A stretch of 12,001 nucleotides of DNA from Baffinella frigidus (Eukaryota > Cryptophyceae > Cryptomonadales > Baffinellaceae), in the NCBI GenBank assembly GCA_026770585.1, contig MU646410.1, forward strand, positions 201,933-213,933. Direction: 5' to 3'. Both the position numbers and the translations under genes were made by a program. The notes under the pieces were generated by a model. The model did no database searches. It was not told the origin of the DNA and saw only the letters and a program-made list of their open reading frames with translations. Shown piece by piece: positions 7,101 through 11,600 of this stretch (the first letter of the stretch is position 1; each line of letters opens with the position of its first letter).

Positions 7101-8611
7101 AAATCCCAAAAGATGGAAACGGCCGCGCGAGGGCGGTCTCATGTGGAAACAGGTTCAATTTCAATCGCTTTTTGCTAGCTTAGGGGTTGGTTTTGTGATG
7201 TGGTAAAGCTATGTCGAGGCTAAGATTCCAAGACAGACCGAAAGATAGCACAGAACGGCGTTGCCAATTTGAACTGAGGAGTGCCCCATCGACCTGGGGG
7301 AACTCGCCAAATTCGGGGGGCCTCGTGCACGCTGAGGTCCTCGAGTCGAGGGTTTAGGTTACGGTCAGCCTGCCACCATCGTTATCCATCGCTTTTCAAA
7401 GGGTCAGATGTGTACCCGGAAAGGGCTGTGCACGGTAATTTTTTGAAGACATTAACAAGGAAGAATTCGGGTTCGCATAGTTTTGCATTCGTATGCGGGA
7501 CAGCCCACTGCATGACCTTGTCGGGAAAACCTGGGAAAGCTCGCCAACGTCGGGTGGGGGGGGGGCTACATTTTTCTATATCAACATTTTTCTATAAAAA
7601 TTACCTGTAGTCTTAAATCACCTGTAGTCTTTTCCAAAAAGGCACTAACTAGCTCTGCCTGAGTAAATCCGGGCCCGCCATAAATGTGATGTTAGTCGTT
7701 ATTTTGTACTGGAGTTGTGCGCAAGGTAGAGCCAATCTGGTAGGACTTGGCCAAAGCGAAGTTCGAAGTTGCGAGATTGCGAACTTCTAGATGGACCCGT
7801 TTGGACATGTAGTGTTTTAAATTCAAATTTTGCAGTACAAATCGGTGTTTACTAATAATTACGGTCCATCTAGAAGTTCGCAATCTCGCAAGTTCGAACT
7901 TCGCTTTGGCCAAGTCCTACCAGATTGGCTCTATTCCATGGCGAGCCCGGTTCTAACATCCACCTGGGGAAGCTTGCTCACTTCGGGGGGATCCGTATCA
8001 AGCACGCCGAGTTCCTCCATTGTTTCCGGTTTCTTAACTATATCTAAATTAAAATGCGTGTGCGGAAACGACATTGACTGCATGAAAACTGCATAAGTTA
8101 ACGTGGAGAGGCTTCCTGCAGGCGATCGGGATCGATCCCGATCGCCGGGGTCGATCTTCACGGTGAAGAAGGTGGTCAAGATGAAGGGGCGCCCCGTGGG
8201 ACGTCGTCTCGATCAACATCTTTATATCTGTATATCTTTACATTTGTGTGTAGATATATATAGATGTTAAATAGATATACAGACATAGATAATATAAATA
8301 GATATAGATATTAAATAGATGTACAGACATAGATATGAATATATAGAGATATAGAGATATAGAGGTATAGAGATATAGAGATATAGAGATGTAGACTGAA
8401 AAGGCACACGGGGCAGGCGATCGGGATCGACCGGGAGAAGAAGGTGGTGAAGATGAAGGGGCGCCCCGACATCCCGTACGACGTCCTCTCCATCAACATC
8501 GGCTCCGCCCCGCAGCTCGCCCAGGTATACATCTTTTCATTATTATAAATATGTGTATTTATAAATATAAATATATATAAAAATATAAATATAAATATCT
8601 AAATGAAGATG

Positions 8612-8658
<47 letters not shown>

Positions 8659-11600
8659 TGTATAACAGACATTAACGTTGCGTTGTTTGTGGTGTGTACG
8701 GTGGATCGGCCGCGTTGTACGGCAACGGCTCAAACGCCCGTCGGAATCAACCCCGACGTTCCGTACGACGTCCTCTCAATCAACATCGGATCCGCCCCGC
8801 AGCTTGCGCAGGTCCGGCTCCTCAACCCCGCAAATTAAAACGCCATTTTGTTGTTTGTACCAAATTGTCGTACAAATTATAACTCCGTTTTGGTATTTGT
8901 ACCCGCGAATTATTACTCCATTTTTTATTTGCGACGTACCCTACGACGTCCTCTCGATCAACATCGGCTCCGCCCCGCAGCTCGCCCAGATTCCTCACAC
9001 CCTCAAATTAACAACTCCGTTTTTGCCGTGTGTACGGTGAAGTTAAATGCCCGGTCGTGGAAAGGACGAGGAGGTGCGTTTCACGAAGGGGGGGGACACA
9101 CGTGCCGTGCCACGAAACGAAACGTCGCGCAGGTTTAACCTCAACCCTTAACCATGAATCCTTAGCCCAAAACCTCTAAACACCAAAACCCAAACCCCAA
9201 ATCCCAAACCCAAACCCCAAACCCCAAACCCCACCCCAGATGGAGCGCGATGGAAAGGCGGAGAAGGGCGGGGTAGCCACCAAGGCCGCGACGGTTACAT
9301 CCCCAACCCTTAACCCTAAACCCTGAACCAGAAAACAGAACACAGAAACCAGACAACCAGAAAACAGAAAACAGAAAACTTAAAACATAAACATAAACCA
9401 TAAAACAAAAAACGTAAAACACAAAACGTAAAACATAAACCATGAACCATCAACCATAAATCATACACCATAAACCATCAGCCATAAACCATCAGCCATA
9501 AACTACAAAGACCCCACAGGCCATAAAGACCGTAAACCATGAACCACAAAACCATAAGCCATAAACCATAAACCATAAACCCTCAACCCCAAACCAGGTT
9601 ACCCCCGTGAAGCCGATCGACGGATTCTCGGGCAAGTGGGAGACCATTCTCAAACGGGTGTGTTCCCCTCCATCAACAGTTTCCTCTAACCCCGAAACCC
9701 GAACAACTCATCCCTTGGCGACCAAGTGGGAGACGATTCTCAAGCGGCTACCCCCTTACCTCAACCCCCTTAACCCGAACCCTTAAAACCCTACTCTCCA
9801 AGCCCCTGATCCCCTTTTTGAGTCCCGCCATCGATAGCGGCCCTGTCTCCGCTAACTCCGTTTCCTCTAAACCCGAAACCCGAAACCTGAAGCCCGAAGC
9901 CCTACTGTTTCCTCTAGCCCCGTTTCCTTTGACCCCGAAACCGGAGGGGGGGGAGAGAGAGGAGAGAGAGGGAGGGGAGAGAGGATAGAGAGCGAGCGAG
10001 AGAGAGAGGAGAGAGAGGAGCGAGAGGAGGGGGGGAGAGAGAGTAGAGAGAGAGGAGATAGAGAGAGGGGTGGCGGGAGAGAGCAGCACAGCCCACTCAA
10101 ACCCTAACAACGCATCCCTTCCCGGGGAAGTGGTATGCGATTCTAAAGCGGGTGTCCCCTAAACTCTAAACCCTAACCCTGGTGTGCGTATCCTCTTAAG
10201 CCCCAAACCCCAAACCCCAAACCCTAAACCCTAAACCCTAAACCCTAAACCCTAAACCCTAAACCCTAAACCCCAAACCCCAAACCAGATGCGGGATTCG
10301 AACCGCAATCCCTCAACCCCAATCCCGCATGCCCAACCCAGGAGTGCGACCGAACCGCAATGCGCAGCAACCCCACACGAGAACGCCAGAGGGGCCTATT
10401 TAAAACCGACGTGCTTTTAAAAGTGCGAATTTGTGTCCGTAAGTTGAATTTCCTCAAGGCAAGTTGACTTTTGATACGTGACTCTGCGAAAGTTGCACAG
10501 TCAGGAGGTTACTTTACCTTATCCTGGTACAAACATTTACAACCCCACATGTACATAGGATCCTCCACCATTCTCGAGTGCCCCCCCGGCGACCCCGGCT
10601 GCATCCTCGGCCCCAGCCCTCATCCCCAATCACCACAACCCCGGCCCCAGCCCTCATCCCCAATCACAATCCCCCCCACACACACCAGGTGTCTCATCCC
10701 CAATCACGATCCCCCCCACACACACCAGGTATGCGACCGGCGACCCCAGCCCCAGCCCTCATCCCCAATCACCACAACCCCCACACCACAACCCCTGATC
10801 CCCCACCACACACACACACCAGGTGTGTGACCAATTCGCGGCCCAATCACGACCCCCCACACACACACCAGGTGTGCGACCTGGCCACGAACCTGAGCAC
10901 CCCCGCGGGCGGGACTGCGGGGAACCCCCCAGCCAGCGCCTCCCCTGCGACGCCGGCAGGCGCGTCGTCAGTAGGCGCGTCGTCAGTGCAGGAGGGTCTT
11001 GTCTCGCCCGACGTTGCGCGCGCCAAGACGCCGTCCGTCCGCGGCGATAGGTACACCAATCAACCCTCTCGCTCTCGCTCTCGCTCTCTCTCTCACTCTC
11101 ACTCTCACTCTCTCACTCTCTCACTCTCGCACGCTGTCTCACTCTCCCACTCTCTCTCACTCTCTCACTCTCTCACTCTCGCACGCTCTCTCACTCTCCC
11201 ACTCTCTCTCACTCTCTCACTCTCTCCCGCTCTGAACCCTAAACCTTAACCCCCCTCTCCCCCCCCCCTCTCAACCCTAAACACCAAACACCAAACCCTT
11301 AACCACAAACCATCAACTACAAACCATATAACAAAAAGGCACAAAGCACAAACTCCTAAGGCGCAACCCCCACACACGAAAGCAGCGTTGCACCCTCGCC
11401 CGATCTACCGCGTGCCAGCATCACTTCATCCTCGCAGTGGACTACGGACTGTTCATCAAAAGTCAACTTGCCCTCACCGAATCAACTTAAGGTCTTGATC
11501 TGGTGCAAATGTGGTCACGTTACCGCTAAATCTAGGGGTCCCGAAACCTTCGTAGCCCACCGAGTGGAACCTTAAGAGGAGGGGGGGGGGGACCTAAGCC

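Noticed and set aside
8836-9034. CRISPR-like or regulatory repeat array
   Set aside because: The units are diverged, irregularly spaced and include an exon copy; there are no constant repeats with unique spacers and no cas genes, and the context is eukaryotic.
10285-10330. tRNA on the minus strand (GGTTCGAATC-like T arm)
   Set aside because: Only a T-arm-like GCGG-TTCGAAT-CCGC is present; there is no acceptor stem, D arm or anticodon arm at the right spacing. The text fits better as a decayed exon 7 start.
10578-11249. One 223-codon protein across exon 7
   Set aside because: The open frame includes the minisatellite before and the CT tract after; splice signals at 10871 and 11051 limit the credible coding part to 10872-11050.
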